Shown here: positions 10,965 to 21,774 of the stretch, in pieces
Position numbering within the stretch: position 1 is the stretch's first letter
Layout of the letters: every line of letters begins with the position of its first letter
Assembly (NCBI GenBank): GCA_032718475.1
Contig: JAUCBJ010006994.1
Coordinates: forward strand, 1 to 53,529
DNA length: 53,529 bases
DNA from: Nemertoderma westbladi
Taxonomy: Eukaryota; Xenacoelomorpha; Nemertodermatida; Nemertodermatidae
Direction: 5' to 3'
Made by a program: the position numbers and the translations under genes
The notes under the pieces: generated by a model
Told to the model about the DNA's origin: nothing
The model's input: only the letters and a program-made list of their open reading frames with translations
Databases searched by the model: none

Positions 10965-11351
10965 ATAACAGATATTGCTTCTGGATTGCGGTGTAAGCAA
11001 TCAAGTCTAAAGTACCGGTACCGGTTGAACGGTAACCTAACCTGTACTGCTGTAGGCCTGTAGGCCCAACTGCCCGAACCGGTACTTACGGTACAGGTAC
11101 ATCAGTATTATTCGATTTTGATAATTATATACCGGTAGGCCTTAATAATTAATCGGGGACGGCCGCCCTGGTTTTTTATTGAGATTTTACTTGTTTCTGT
11201 CAAGTTTTATTTATTTGTAGGCCAGTATTGAACAGAAGGCGTGTAAGCCTGCTCAGATTGTACAGATAATTTGTAGGCTTGACTGTTGGCTAACTGTTGA
11301 TTAGGTCTGAACGGATTGCAGTGTGTGTAGATCATCTGTCCGATAAAGAAT

Positions 11352-11442
11352 GGTTAAGAAGTAGGGGCAGCCATCGCTGTAAGGTAAACCCCCATCTAAA
11401 GAATAAGTCGTACTACTGGGTTAGAACGCATACTACTTAACC
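11352..11442 (+). ncRNA. 91-nt structured RNA, copy 1
   Basis: A 12-nt arm GGTTAAGAAGTA pairs with TACTACTTAACC at the other end (one mismatch). Nested within is GGGG-CAGC-CATC-GCTG-...-CCCC, a smaller hairpin inside a GGGG/CCCC stem. Flanking CCGA and TCGG can extend the stem. Compared with copy 2 the only two changes in 91 nt are partners in one base pair (A-T to G-C, positions 6 and 86). It is not a tRNA: the arm is too long, though GGGTTAGAAC is B-box-like. Strand is taken from the element. Confidence 0.65.
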
Positions 11443-11638
11443 ATTTCGGAGTCTGCATGTCCTGTGGTTTAATTAGGCCTGATAGGAGTCCGCCAGCGTT
11501 TGGTCTGTACTTTGTTTGTGTAGTCTGTACGGGTAGCGTATAATTTTATTTAGATAATTTGTAGGCTGGATAGTTGTCTTGCTGTTGTTGGGTTTGAGGA
11601 AATTTCGGTGTGTGTAGAGTGTATGTCCGATAAAGAAC

Positions 11639-11729
11639 GGTTAGGAAGTAGGGGCAGCCATCGCTGTAAGGTAAACCCCCATCTAAAGAATAAGTCGTAC
11701 TACTGGGTTAGAACGCATACTACCTAACC
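11639..11729 (+). ncRNA. 91-nt structured RNA, copy 2
   Basis: It is the same structure as 11352-11442, with arms GGTTAGGAAGTA and TACTACCTAACC. The interior 13-79 is identical to copy 1. The single compensated pair change is the evidence that the stem is maintained. Confidence 0.65.
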
Positions 11730-12776
11730 ATTTCGGAGTCTGCATATACCGTAGTTTGTTTAGGCTTGATAATAGTCTGTCGGTGTTTGGTCTGCATTTT
11801 GTTTGAGTAGTTTGTACGCGTAGCGTAATATTTATTATTCAGAGTTTATGCGATTATTCGCAACATTCATTCCCCAAGTTTGTTCCTACAGTAATTGTGT
11901 TTGTTATCCATACTGTTATAGTTAAACTAACCCCGGTACTACACGGGCTGCTTGGCGTAGGTAAAGACTGGTGATTTTGTGCACCGGTCACTCCAGCAGA
12001 TGCCGTGGTTCTTTTAGCTGTTCAAGTATATTTAACTACTGATTATCTGTTGTACAAGTACTCGTACCTAATTTAGGGTTTAGTGTATAGTGCTTTCCGA
12101 AAGTAATTAGTGTAGGCATTATATTTGTGTTGTAAAGTGGTTGATAGGCACGTTCGATTAGCTCTATTAACTTCTAGGTAGGAACACTCCGTGATACATA
12201 ACGTAGTACCTATAGCGATACGGCTATAGGTCGTCAGGCGGTGGTATTTTCCTATCTGGACAACGCAGTGTATTTACTACTACTTATTATTTTCAAATAC
12301 CGTAGTACCCTGTCCGTTGTAATAACCAGATTCTAACCCTTTGTCAGGCTGGTTTGTAGACTTCTTGTAAAATTACCCTAAAAATTCGTATTTTGTGTTT
12401 TTTGTAAATTTTTGTGTTTATTTAGAGATTGTAATCTCAACCCGAATCGTAAGTAATTTGTAGATAAGTAACTTAGAAAGTAGAATTATTTGTTTTAGCG
12501 TCCTATAAGTAGCACTTCACTGAAAGCGCACCGCTTTGTGTAGTGATTACTCCCCAGAAATAATAACATTTATTTCAAATACTGACAAAACCCATTTTAA
12601 ACGGGTATATATATATTATAAATCAACTCAAACGATTTATAAATAGTAGGCCTGCCATACAACAACTAGGTCTCAATATCAGTTGGACTACTACTTAAAT
12701 AACGGTAATAAAGTAAGTTAAAGTAACCAAGTAACCCTAAAATATTCAGAAATTCAATTATTCTAAAATAATTGAT

Positions 12777-13030
12777 ATACCGGTATTTACGATAAGCCTA
12801 TTATCTTTATTTCTATAAATTTAGGCTGAAATTATACCGGTACTTTGTAATTAATTCTAGTCCAGAATTATACTTATATATACTATAAACTGTAGGCTGT
12901 ATACCGGTATTCACGATAGGCCTATTATATATTTATATATATTTGTGCTAAAATTATATACCGGTACTCTGAGACAAACCTAGTCTGTACTGTAATAATA
13001 CTTATATATATACTATAAGCATACCGGTAT
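12777..13030 (+). repeat. AT-rich tandem repeat, about 122 bp period
   Basis: The word ATACCGGTATT recurs at 12777, 12901 and 13021. The units also share taggcctattat, ttataccggtact and acttatatata words. It lies just before gag. Confidence 0.75.
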
Positions 13031-13221
13031 TCTAATATATTATATATATATCACGCTACACTGAGTGAGTAGCAGTATCGGTAATTAATTACTAGGCTAA
13101 CAGTGATACTGAATTACTAGACTTGCTTTAACTGTAATATAGCAGTAGGCATTCAACTGTACAATCAAACATATCTGACACAAAACGGGCACTGTCAGAT
13201 AGTTTTTTGAAAAGTGTTAGA

Positions 13222-16200
13222 ATGAGTCTTCGACTTGGACAGTGTCTTGAAAGGATAGAAGAAAGAAAAGTAGCAGCGGCAGAAGCAGAAAGAAAAGCGG
13301 CAGAGGCAGTGGCAGAAGCAGACTTGAGGAGACAAATCGGAAGACAGGGATTTGCCTCCTCCGATGAAGGTGATATAAGAGATCCCGAAGGTAGAGGTAA
13401 TAAATCTCGTTCAAGCGGACGTAGACGGATGCTCAAGCGGAGGGTACCTCCTGAGGTGAGAATGCATCTGGATAGTGCAGACTATCTAGCGTATTACAGA
13501 ACTCGCTGTGGTACAGAACCCACAGACCAAATTATTACAGTAGAAAGACTCCCTACTATAACAGATGAGCCTGAAATAATTAGTCCTGTTCTCGAAGACA
13601 CCCCTTCGGTGCTAGAGACACCTGTGCTCCCAGAAACCACCTCTAGATTCCCTTTGCACAGCACGAAACTACCTGTGCCCAGTAGGACTGTTCCCGAGTC
13701 CGAACCCATCCTGGACGCCGAGCGAGATATTAATAATTTATCGCCCGTCGTCTCTCGCTCGCCCGCTACAACGTTGGCGACTCCCGCTTCGGCGGTTGAG
13801 TGGGTAGCTGAGGGACGACGGGAGATGGGTCTCCTGCTCGAGCAGCTGAGGGAACACTGTTTGTGCTCCTCTCAGCAGGTCCGGGAAATGGAAGAGACTG
13901 TCCAGCAGCTCAAGGGAACAGTAAGGGAAAGTAGGTTAGAGTTGCAAAAGGTGCAGCAAAGTATCGCGTTAGAACGCGATAAATTAGTGAACACACAAAA
14001 GGGTATACCACCACCCCCTGTAACAATGTGTCAACCCGTTAGGTCTGAAGTATCCCATGCGCAAGGTGTGGAGCCTACACGCATCTATACTGCTAGCGAA
14101 GTAGAAACTCCTATAGTAAACCCTATTAAGGGTAATTATAAACCTGTTGATAATGATATCTCATCTAGACTTGATAATAATCCGAGAAACTTATATACCG
14201 ATAATTCTCTATTCAATAATACGATGGCTCAAGAAAGTTTTACACGCCAAATGGCTAGAACCGAAGCCCGACAAGCGGTAAAGGTTGGAGAGATCGTCAA
14301 GTTCAATGGAGATGAGATGAAATGGTTACCTTTTAATGAATATTACAAAGATAACATACAGAACTCTGTACTATCTAACGGAGAGAAACTTAGATTCCTC
14401 ATCGAATGTTTGGAAGGACCTCCCAAGTCAATGGCGTTAAAATTTATTGGACATCCAGATGGATTAAGACAAGTTTGGGATACACTAAACATCAGGTATG
14501 GTAATAGGACTAACATAGCTAGGTATTTATATGCGAAATTAATGGCGCCCCGAAAGTTTCTTAGCAGCAGGATTATAGAGTTTTCCGATGAGATTCAGGA
14601 GATCTGTAGACAACTAGATTGGTTAGGTAAGTCTCATGAATACCAGAATTCTATGGTTGTAGGAGCCTTAGCATCTACTTTGCCCAAGGGTGGAGTAGGT
14701 ACACGCTGGGACAAGAAGGTGTTATATATGATGGAACAACAACAACGAGACCCTACCATGGCTGATCTCATGTCATTCTTGGATAGCGAGGTGAAATTAC
14801 AGCTCATAAAGCAGTCCAGAGAGAAGACAGCAGAAAGTAAGGTAAGTGAGAAACCCGTTTCTAGAAGAAGGGTAACACCAGTATGTTATACCGACGACAG
14901 TGAAAGCCAAACTTCTCAAGGAGAGGACAGCGGGAAAGACACTGACAGATCTTATTATGTCAATAAAATGCCTAAAGATCAGGTAAGTAAATCCAAGTCT
15001 CGACCCAATGACAGAAGGGAACCGGTACAAAAAACCCCTCCTACGTCTCCTAAAAGAATTCAGGTGAGAAAGCCCGAGGAAAGAACAAGTGTGCACCACA
15101 TAGCACAGGTTAAAGTAAGTAACATCAAGCCGAAATGTGTGCTGTGCGACGGGCCCCACCGTTTGAATGTGTGTGATGAATTCCTGAGGAAATCACTCGA
15201 GGATAGACGTGAAGTCATGTGGGATAAGCGGTTGTGTTATAATTGCCTCAGACGAGGACACCAACGGCGAACCTGTTACTCCGACGCAAGGTGTGCAAAG
15301 TGCGGCGCAAAACATCATATCTTGTTGCACACTGAATTCGAACGAAACAGCTCGAGTCAGGTAAGTGAGTCCGAACTACATGTCCAATTCAGTGATGTGA
15401 ACGACACTGACCAAAGTTCTGAGATGGAAGGATTCTATACGGACGAATTCTCCGACCAAAGTTCTGAAATGGAAGGATTCTATACGGACGAATTCTCCGA
15501 CCAAAACGAATCCTGTTACCTAATAAACACCACCGCAGTGTATCGAGCACTCATGCATGAGAAAGACACAGACAGCGACCTTACCTTAACTATTTCTGAT
15601 CAACAACCATCTTGGAAAGCGCCAACTTCCAATATAGGAATCCGAGAATTTCCTGTAGTCCAGTTACGGGTCCACGGACCTCAGAAGAGCTATATAGTGA
15701 ACACCCTCCTGGACTCCGGTAGCACAGGAACATTCATCGATAAAGAACTAGCCGAAGTCATCTTTGCTGGACAACCCAAGTTCCGAACCAAGCTAAACAT
15801 GTCAGGGATCATGAAGGTTTGGAATTCTACTGTAGCTGCCGACTATTATATAGGTGAGTTGTCCACTCCACAGGATAAACTAGGAGAATACAGTATAAGG
15901 TCAGTAAAAATGGTGGCAATAAAGAACTTCGCTACCACCCAAGTGGAACCTTATAATTGGGACGAAGATGATCATGTCCAACAACTTAACATCCCTAGAT
16001 TCGACACCGATTATCCTGGAGTACAAATATTAATCGGTCAAAACGCGCATGAGGCGCTGGAGACATTAGAGAAACGACCTACTCAACCGCAACCACTTCA
16101 GACCTATGCGGTAAGAACTAGAGTAGGTTGGTACCTTACTGGACCTTCCCGTAGAACGCTCAGGGAAAGACTGCTTCAAGATCGCGTCTGCCAGGTGAGT

Positions 16201-16923
16201 GAATGGGAAGACGATACTAGTGAGGGAGACGACCCAACTGAGGGAACACCACACTCCTCAGATAATGACAATCTTAACTCCAATGTAGATCAATGGAGAT
16301 ATTGCCCCAAGACGATGAATATAGCCGACATCGCTTCCAGAGGAGCAACTCCTCAAGAACTGACAGATACTCCAGACCGGCTAGGTGAACCCGACTTCCT
16401 GAGTAAGGAGGATGAATGGCCTTCCCATCTTACTCCGGCTGAGATTAGACAAGCCAAGGGAGCGGAGAAAGTCAAACCTAAAACCCGGACGGGTGGATCG
16501 GAGTTATTTGAACCCGGGATAGATCTGTCGGTATTACATATTGCCAGGGACGACGCCGTGGATCTGGACCTCCCCACCGCGAGTGGATCCTTCATGAAGA
16601 TCAGAGGGAGCGATTGGAGCTCTGGAACATCAAACGTCTCGCAGGGACTCTTACCTCTCCTGCAGGGAGCGACGGACCACTATAGCTCCTGGAATCGGCT
16701 TTGTAACGCAGTCATATACTTTGAGCGATGTTTCTATCGTCACTATTCCAGGACGAAGAGGAAACCTGGAATTGTATTCGGGATGCAGCGACTCAATCAC
16801 CCAGTCGGTCGTTTGTGTTTACTGGAAGGGAATGGAGGACTCTCCGGAAACTGTGGAAGGCAAGATTCTCTTCCCACGACCACCTCCCTAATCCTTCAAA
16901 CATCTAGGGACTCCATAACGTAA
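13222..16923 (+). CDS. BEL-2 Gag-protease polyprotein, RT and integrase core deleted
   Basis: The ATG at 13222 (MSLRLGQCLERIEERK) is preferred; the frame opens slightly earlier without an ATG. Order of domains: Ala/Glu/Lys coiled coil (residues 8-40), a second coiled coil (about 210-260), the BEL/Pao Gag core of DUF1759 type (about 350-540, with FNGDEMKWLPFNEYY and LIECLEGPP), zinc knuckles at about 640-705 (CVLCDGPHRLNVC, CYNCLRRGHQRRTC, CAKCGAKHH), and an aspartic protease of DUF1758 type near 830 (LLDSGSTGTF). At about residue 1000 the frame jumps to the end of RNase H (MNIADIASRG) and the RNase H-integrase linker (HYSSWNRLC), then stops. RT, most of RNase H and the integrase are gone, yet the frame is unbroken over 1,234 codons. 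Expected role: capsid and particle assembly. Confidence 0.85.
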   Translation: MSLRLGQCLERIEERKVAAAEAERKAAEAVAEADLRRQIGRQGFASSDEGDIRDPEGRGNKSRSSGRRRMLKRRVPPEVRMHLDSADYLAYYRTRCGTEPTDQIITVERLPTITDEPEIISPVLEDTPSVLETPVLPETTSRFPLHSTKLPVPSRTVPESEPILDAERDINNLSPVVSRSPATTLATPASAVEWVAEGRREMGLLLEQLREHCLCSSQQVREMEETVQQLKGTVRESRLELQKVQQSIALERDKLVNTQKGIPPPPVTMCQPVRSEVSHAQGVEPTRIYTASEVETPIVNPIKGNYKPVDNDISSRLDNNPRNLYTDNSLFNNTMAQESFTRQMARTEARQAVKVGEIVKFNGDEMKWLPFNEYYKDNIQNSVLSNGEKLRFLIECLEGPPKSMALKFIGHPDGLRQVWDTLNIRYGNRTNIARYLYAKLMAPRKFLSSRIIEFSDEIQEICRQLDWLGKSHEYQNSMVVGALASTLPKGGVGTRWDKKVLYMMEQQQRDPTMADLMSFLDSEVKLQLIKQSREKTAESKVSEKPVSRRRVTPVCYTDDSESQTSQGEDSGKDTDRSYYVNKMPKDQVSKSKSRPNDRREPVQKTPPTSPKRIQVRKPEERTSVHHIAQVKVSNIKPKCVLCDGPHRLNVCDEFLRKSLEDRREVMWDKRLCYNCLRRGHQRRTCYSDARCAKCGAKHHILLHTEFERNSSSQVSESELHVQFSDVNDTDQSSEMEGFYTDEFSDQSSEMEGFYTDEFSDQNESCYLINTTAVYRALMHEKDTDSDLTLTISDQQPSWKAPTSNIGIREFPVVQLRVHGPQKSYIVNTLLDSGSTGTFIDKELAEVIFAGQPKFRTKLNMSGIMKVWNSTVAADYYIGELSTPQDKLGEYSIRSVKMVAIKNFATTQVEPYNWDEDDHVQQLNIPRFDTDYPGVQILIGQNAHEALETLEKRPTQPQPLQTYAVRTRVGWYLTGPSRRTLRERLLQDRVCQVSEWEDDTSEGDDPTEGTPHSSDNDNLNSNVDQWRYCPKTMNIADIASRGATPQELTDTPDRLGEPDFLSKEDEWPSHLTPAEIRQAKGAEKVKPKTRTGGSELFEPGIDLSVLHIARDDAVDLDLPTASGSFMKIRGSDWSSGTSNVSQGLLPLLQGATDHYSSWNRLCNAVIYFERCFYRHYSRTKRKPGIVFGMQRLNHPVGRLCLLEGNGGLSGNCGRQDSLPTTTSLILQTSRDSIT
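15409..15498 (+). repeat. 45-bp in-frame tandem duplication in BEL-2 gag
   Basis: Two units encode DQSSEMEGFYTDEFS twice, differing by one silent base. It lies between the zinc knuckles and the protease. Confidence 0.9.
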
Positions 16924-18586
16924 CAACATATGGAGTGGGTGTGTGACTCTATTATTTTATATTATTTTATTATTTTTATATTTCTGTATGTATTACTATG
17001 TAATTTTATTATAATCGTTTTCTTTAATTTTATTCAGTAGAATGTTATTTTAGCGATTATTTAGTAGATTAGTGCAATATATATTCGCGTTTATTACTTA
17101 ATTACGTATATATTATATTTAATGCGACGGCAAGAAATAATTCTTTTTCTCTTTCCTTACTGTCCGTATCATATTATAAATACGTGACTACAGTAAGATG
17201 AAATGTCCGTACTTATTAAAGTACAATAAAGCCACTACTATATTCAAGTATTATTGGTAGGCAGAGTATTAGGAATGCAAAGTTCAGATCCTCGTGTCTC
17301 GGCTAAACCAAGCTCTGGGTAGACCTTGGAAACGACTTGCCTCTTCACACTGACATTGCTTCGTGCGATATTGCTCTCATACCGTATATTAAATAATACA
17401 TATAGTAGCGTGATGTCCCTTTAACAGTAGCGTATAACGCAAAATAAATCTGTTAAACCCTTTGACCATCTGTAATTCTAGTCGATTAAGATATCGCGGC
17501 ACCCACCGATATACTTGAAAGACAAAATTCTAGAATCAGTGGTTAACGTCCCCAGACAAGTTCTGGAATAAATTGGTGCCCATCTCAAATATTAATTATT
17601 TAATATTTACAAATCTATAAATCAAAATCTGTAAAATTCAGATCCTTTAACAATTCTAGTCGATTAAGATATCGTAGCACTTACCGATACTCTTAAAAGA
17701 CAATTTTCATAGAATTAAGGATCTTGTGTCCCCAGACATGTTCTAGAATCAAAATATGTCAATTTAATTATCAAATAATAAAATTTCAGGGAATAAATTT
17801 AAATTCATGCCTTTTAATGAATTTAATAAATTGCCATTTTTACGCAATTTATAACATTCCCAAAATTCCATTAATTAATAGATCATGGGAGCGGAGATTC
17901 ACTATATTAAGTGTATTTGTGTGTGAGAATCTCCAATGTATAGTCAATAGCCGATAAAATTCATAAAATCATATATAGAGAGGATATTGACAATTAAAGA
18001 ATTACTATTAAATAGCATCCCAGATCTGTATGCATGAGAATTACCCTAATTCTACCGCTAGCTTTCCATAATGTCACCATGGCAACAACCACGCTAGAAT
18101 TAGAAGTGAGTTAAAAGAACAATAAAGGGCTTGCGTATTGAATAGCATACGGAATAAATAGCACACCGCTAGTATCCAAAGATACATAATAACAACGTGA
18201 CATTCTGGAAGGCACTTGACTAACGGACAAATGACCCGAATGTGTGATAGAATGTGTACCATTTGTGACTGTTACGTGGAATTTGTGCGTTTGTAGGTGA
18301 ATGTTACTACTAAGGTGTGTTTACAGTAGCGAGTCGCAATTGTGAAAGTAACCCTAACTCTCCAGTAAGAACCTGAAGTATATCTAAGCCTTTGGGACGG
18401 ACGGTGGAGTGGCTCGTGCTGGTTGTTGTAGTCGTTGTGCAGCTACGACGTTGGCGATAGGCACATCGGCGAAAGTACACCAGCGCTGAGGATCTCGCAC
18501 TGTCCGGGGGCAGAGAGGGGTAGGCAGCGACGCCCGCTTGCCTAAATATAAACTCATTATAATATGGATAAACTTATATAGCAGAT
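16924..18586 (+). other. Non-coding spacer between BEL-2 gag-pol and ZK gene
   Basis: AT-rich DNA with no credible gene. It holds a 178-bp tandem duplication with the word aattctagtcgattaagatatcg at 17474 and 17652, each followed by a gtccccagaca...gttct block. An AATAAA lies near 17224. The last 200 bp (18360-18540) are GC-richer. Confidence 0.5.
17474..17760 (+). repeat. 178-bp tandem duplication
   Basis: Units start at 17474 and 17652 (aattctagtcgattaagatatcg) and end in gtccccagacaDgttct-like words. They are diverged but readily aligned. Confidence 0.75.
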
Positions 18587-20116
18587 ATGATTGAGTTGAT
18601 AGAAGATGATCTTGGTATCAGGGAACGATATACTCTACCTTTACAAGCGTTTGTTGATAGCTTGATACGCGGCGACGCTGGTCCGACTACTACGGAGGAC
18701 GATGGTCGTTATATCTAACCACCAATGTCCCGGGAGCAACTTGCGCGTGGGTTAGACTGTAGAAAATTCATCGCTCGCTATACGCATCGTAATGGTACGT
18801 ATATGGACTTCTTAACTACTGGTCATCCTATCGACCTACATGATACGAACGATATAGACACCAAAGGGAAATGGTTTATTTAAATATCATACCCAGCGGA
18901 AGCGGAACGATAAACTGAGACTCGAACACGAAAATTCTATTCGAAACCGACTCGAAAGTGCAGATGTCGAAGTGCCGGATAAACGCAGCGACTCCACCAA
19001 ATACCTGGAATTCTTGAGAGAAACCTACCTCGATATTACCAGTCAACAGAATCTAGAAGCTCGATATCCTCAAGGTATACATCATGACCGCATGGTAGAA
19101 CTCAAACGGCTCTATTCCACTATGATGTATCTTACCGCCGATCGATCGCTACCTGTTGTACCGGATAGCTTCGAACGGATGGAGGAATATTCTAAGCTGG
19201 AGAAAGATCACTCGCGTTTCCCCTACAATACGTGCGTTTCTGGTATTATTGCGATGAATGCCCAAGACCCAACCAACAAACGGAAAGACATAAACATCCG
19301 CGGAGACGTTGCTTTAAACACGGTTTTACTCGCTATACTTGCGGGAGTTTCGAGCGAAACTTGTTCGATGTATCACCTACGCTCGTTCGACTCAGACGAT
19401 CCTTAAATAAACCAATGATCAGAGTTTCGGAATACTCGATCAGAACTCCTCATTCTCCAGTGAGACTTCAGAATCTTGATTTGATCCTATTAGTATGACG
19501 GATCCTCCCGAGCTGTACTCACTGCTCAAAGATCTAGTGTTACTTGAACAATTAGTCGGTGGCACCCCAGTGTGGGCTTCCTAGATACTAGCCCATTCTA
19601 CCTAGCCGGATTGGGACGCGGACATTTAATATCGCCGTTTAACCCTTACCATCGTCCCGTCCCGGCTTAACACGATATAACCTGTCACCAAAGTGGCGGA
19701 GAACGTTATACCAAACGAGTTAAACGCTATTCTACAAAGATCAGAAAGGAAACCTGCGTTTGTTCAGATAAACGTAAGTTGTAACAGCAAGTCCAAGCAA
19801 TAAACGAATTGTCTTTATCTCAGTTCGATTGTAAAATCCAGAATCTCTAAGAAGATATCGAACTTAGGCAACCCCATTCTCTGCAAGAGTTTTTGGATGA
19901 ACGTATCCAGCTACGAGCGGAGGAAAATCAGCTCGAGGAGAAGCATATCGAAACGGCGGATACCCCGACCATAATCCTACACCTTCTGATGCAATCATAT
20001 TGCACCCTTCACCCAGGATTTATAGCCCTCCTAGTAAAGTGGCTCGCCCCAAAGAGAAAAGGACTCTTGATAGCCTCAAAAAACTGCGTAAACGCCGTCT
20101 GCGTAAGAAAGACTAA
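18587..20116 (+). pseudogene. ZK gene copy C in the 3' part of BEL-2
   Basis: From ATG 18587 the reading can be followed through several frames broken by stops (near 18717 and 18881) and a frameshift near 19230. The middle matches copy A (31589-28228): E-x2-RLY-x-TM-x-YL-x-A and P-x-V-x-D-x-F-x2-M-x2-Y, then a ribbon-like YYCDECPRPNQQ (C-x2-C) and RCFKHGF (C-x2-H). After about 19500 it does not match copy A: a coiled-coil-like stretch (LDERIQLRAEENQLEEKHIE) and a very basic tail ending at TAA 20116 (KLRKRRLRKKD). No CCHC knuckles are seen here. It lies downstream of gag-pol, before the 3' LTR, on the same strand, in the position of an env gene. It has no signal peptide or membrane segment, and its function is unknown. 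Confidence 0.55.
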
Positions 20117-20183
20117 CTGTTTAGAGTATCTTTATATTTTAGAAACTGTGATTTGTTATATTTTATAGACTTAAATCCCATTT

Positions 20184-20194
20184 TCTGGGAGCGG
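20184..20194 (+). other. Polypurine tract of BEL-2
   Basis: The stretch tctgggagcgg directly precedes the TG of the 3' LTR at 20195. It is short but in the expected position. Confidence 0.45.
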
Positions 20195-21423
20195 TGTAAA
20201 AGCTTTTGCGTAATTGACCGGTTATTTTCCCCGTAAAGTACTCTGTAGTTGGTTTAGCAGGCATAAAAGGCCGTGTCATTGCTGTATTGGTGTTTTAGGG
20301 GACATAAAAGCTATTTCTTCTGTATGTGTACTTTAGCGGACATAATTAGCAATTCTATGACGCAACGCACTAGATCCTCTTGAAACAGTGTAGTTACTTT
20401 GACGACAGCTAACAGCTGAGCTGTACACGTGGAGCCTTTGCACGGAGCCTTACCTTGGTTCTTTGTTCTGCTCAGCTCAAATGACGACATCTATCAGCTG
20501 TGTCCACGTGGAGCTTTTGGCCAGGAGCTCTGGTTCTTTGTTCGGCCCAGCCAGTTCGACCAATCAGAGATTTCCTCTTTGTGTGAGAGCTGTACAGCAA
20601 AATCACATGACTCAGTACTAACGTTTCCTGAGCCCAGAAAGACCGGCTTTGGAATTTCGGTGTTTTTCAGTCTTTAGCCCAACATTAGTAGGCTTAATTA
20701 TAGAACGTATATCTGTTATCATATTATAACACATATCAATCGTAACTATTCATTGTACTGCTATTTACTGTCGGTTATTCATTATATCAGTTGATGGAAT
20801 ATTATTATATTGGAATAACGATAAATAATTACGAAACCCTCAATCTTCTTGATATACTGAAGGTAAGAGAGACCGGTTACATATAACGATTGCGACTTAC
20901 ATTAGAGTGGTTTTGAAGTGAATCTAATGTTATTTAATAGGCCCTACATGAGTCGGTCTTTGTTCTCTTTATATGTGACTAAAATTGGTGAAGGTCGGCG
21001 GATTGGTGTGCAGCATTGTGCAGTATTGTGTATGATTGTGACCGATAACAAAGCATTTCCTAAAGAATGCGCCATATACGTGAATCTATAGCCATTCCGT
21101 TGTGTCTAGTTTAAGTCATAACTCTGTTTATATAGATAGAGCGCCACGTCCTAAAGGAACTGTTAATATTTCCCGAAGGTGAATAATATTTGTCAGAGAT
21201 TATATAGTACAATCAGTCGAATAATACAGTAGGCCTACCTCGCAATACGATTAGGCTTCCGAATCCAGTCTCCCGGGTATATCCAGCGGGTGAATGGTCG
21301 CGCATAGACTGGCTTCGGCTAATGTAGTGAATCAAATACTTGTCATAGGCTAAAGACGATTTATTATCTAGAAGACATCCTAATTTGGCAGGTTAAACTG
21401 CTAAAGGTCTAAAAGCGCGAACA
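20195..21423 (+). repeat. 3' LTR of BEL-2 (1229 bp)
   Basis: It aligns with 9805-10964. It is longer mainly because of extra sequence around 20415-20540, where a cacgtggagc(c/t)tttg word is duplicated. It ends GCGCGAACA. Confidence 0.85.
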
Positions 21424-21432
21424 TATACTGTA

Positions 21433-21772
21433 CTGCATAAAAACTAAGCCTATATTTTATAGAAAAATAAATGACTTTCCGTCGCCGCAAAGGGGTAGGA
21501 CTAGGGCAAAAAATAATTAATTTTATCAAAAATATGTTTGAGTTTCGGTGTCTTGGACCAATACGCGCTAATCCTCAACACCATCGTCAGCTGGACAGGG
21601 AATTAGCCAAGTCTATCTATACTGCACCAATGACCTAAAAAGTCGCACCATAAACTCTGTTACCGACCACCTATTCCAAACAGACATCTCACCACAGAAC
21701 ATTGGAACCCATGCGGTAAGGCGACGGAAAGTCATATATTTTCCTATATAATATAGGCTTAGTTTTATGCAG
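21433..21772. mobile_element. 340-bp MITE with TA target duplication
   Basis: Inverted ends of about 54 bp start CTGCATAAAA(A)CTAAGCC and run into GACTTTCCGTCGCC. TA flanks both sides (21431-21432 and 21773-21774), which fits a Tc1/mariner-like transposase in trans. There is no coding capacity. Confidence 0.8.
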
Positions 21773-21774
21773 TA

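Larger units (their letters stand above)
11264..11840 (+). repeat. 288-bp tandem duplication in BEL-2 leader
   Basis: The word agataatttgtaggct starts both units (11264 and 11552). The outer parts of the units have diverged strongly, while the central 91 nt are almost identical, so the centre appears to be under constraint. Confidence 0.8.
10965..13221 (+). other. BEL-2 5' leader
   Basis: This is 2.26 kb of non-coding DNA between the 5' LTR and the gag ATG. It contains a 288-bp tandem duplication (11264-11840) carrying a 91-nt structured RNA in each copy, and an AT-rich triplicated unit (12777-13030) rich in ATACCGGTAT. No open frame with coding character is seen. Packaging, dimerisation or translation-control functions are possible but unproven. 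Confidence 0.6.
9805..21423 (+). mobile_element. BEL-2: BEL/Pao LTR retrotransposon with 3' ZK gene, pol deleted
   Basis: Direct repeats 9805-10964 and 20195-21423 have TG...CA ends. Between them are a 2.2 kb leader, a gag-protease frame, 1.6 kb of non-coding DNA, a second gene (18587-20116) and a polypurine tract. No 5-bp target duplication is seen (aggtc against tatac), and the LTRs are visibly diverged with indels, so the insertion is old or rearranged. RT and the integrase core are missing, so mobilisation would need another element. Confidence 0.85.

Noticed and set aside
17724-17957. 77-codon open frame in the BEL-2 spacer
   Set aside because: It lies in a tandemly duplicated AT-rich region, with no matching frame in the sister unit.
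9805-21423. Target-site duplication for BEL-2
   Set aside because: The flanks are aggtc and tatac and do not match, so none is claimed.
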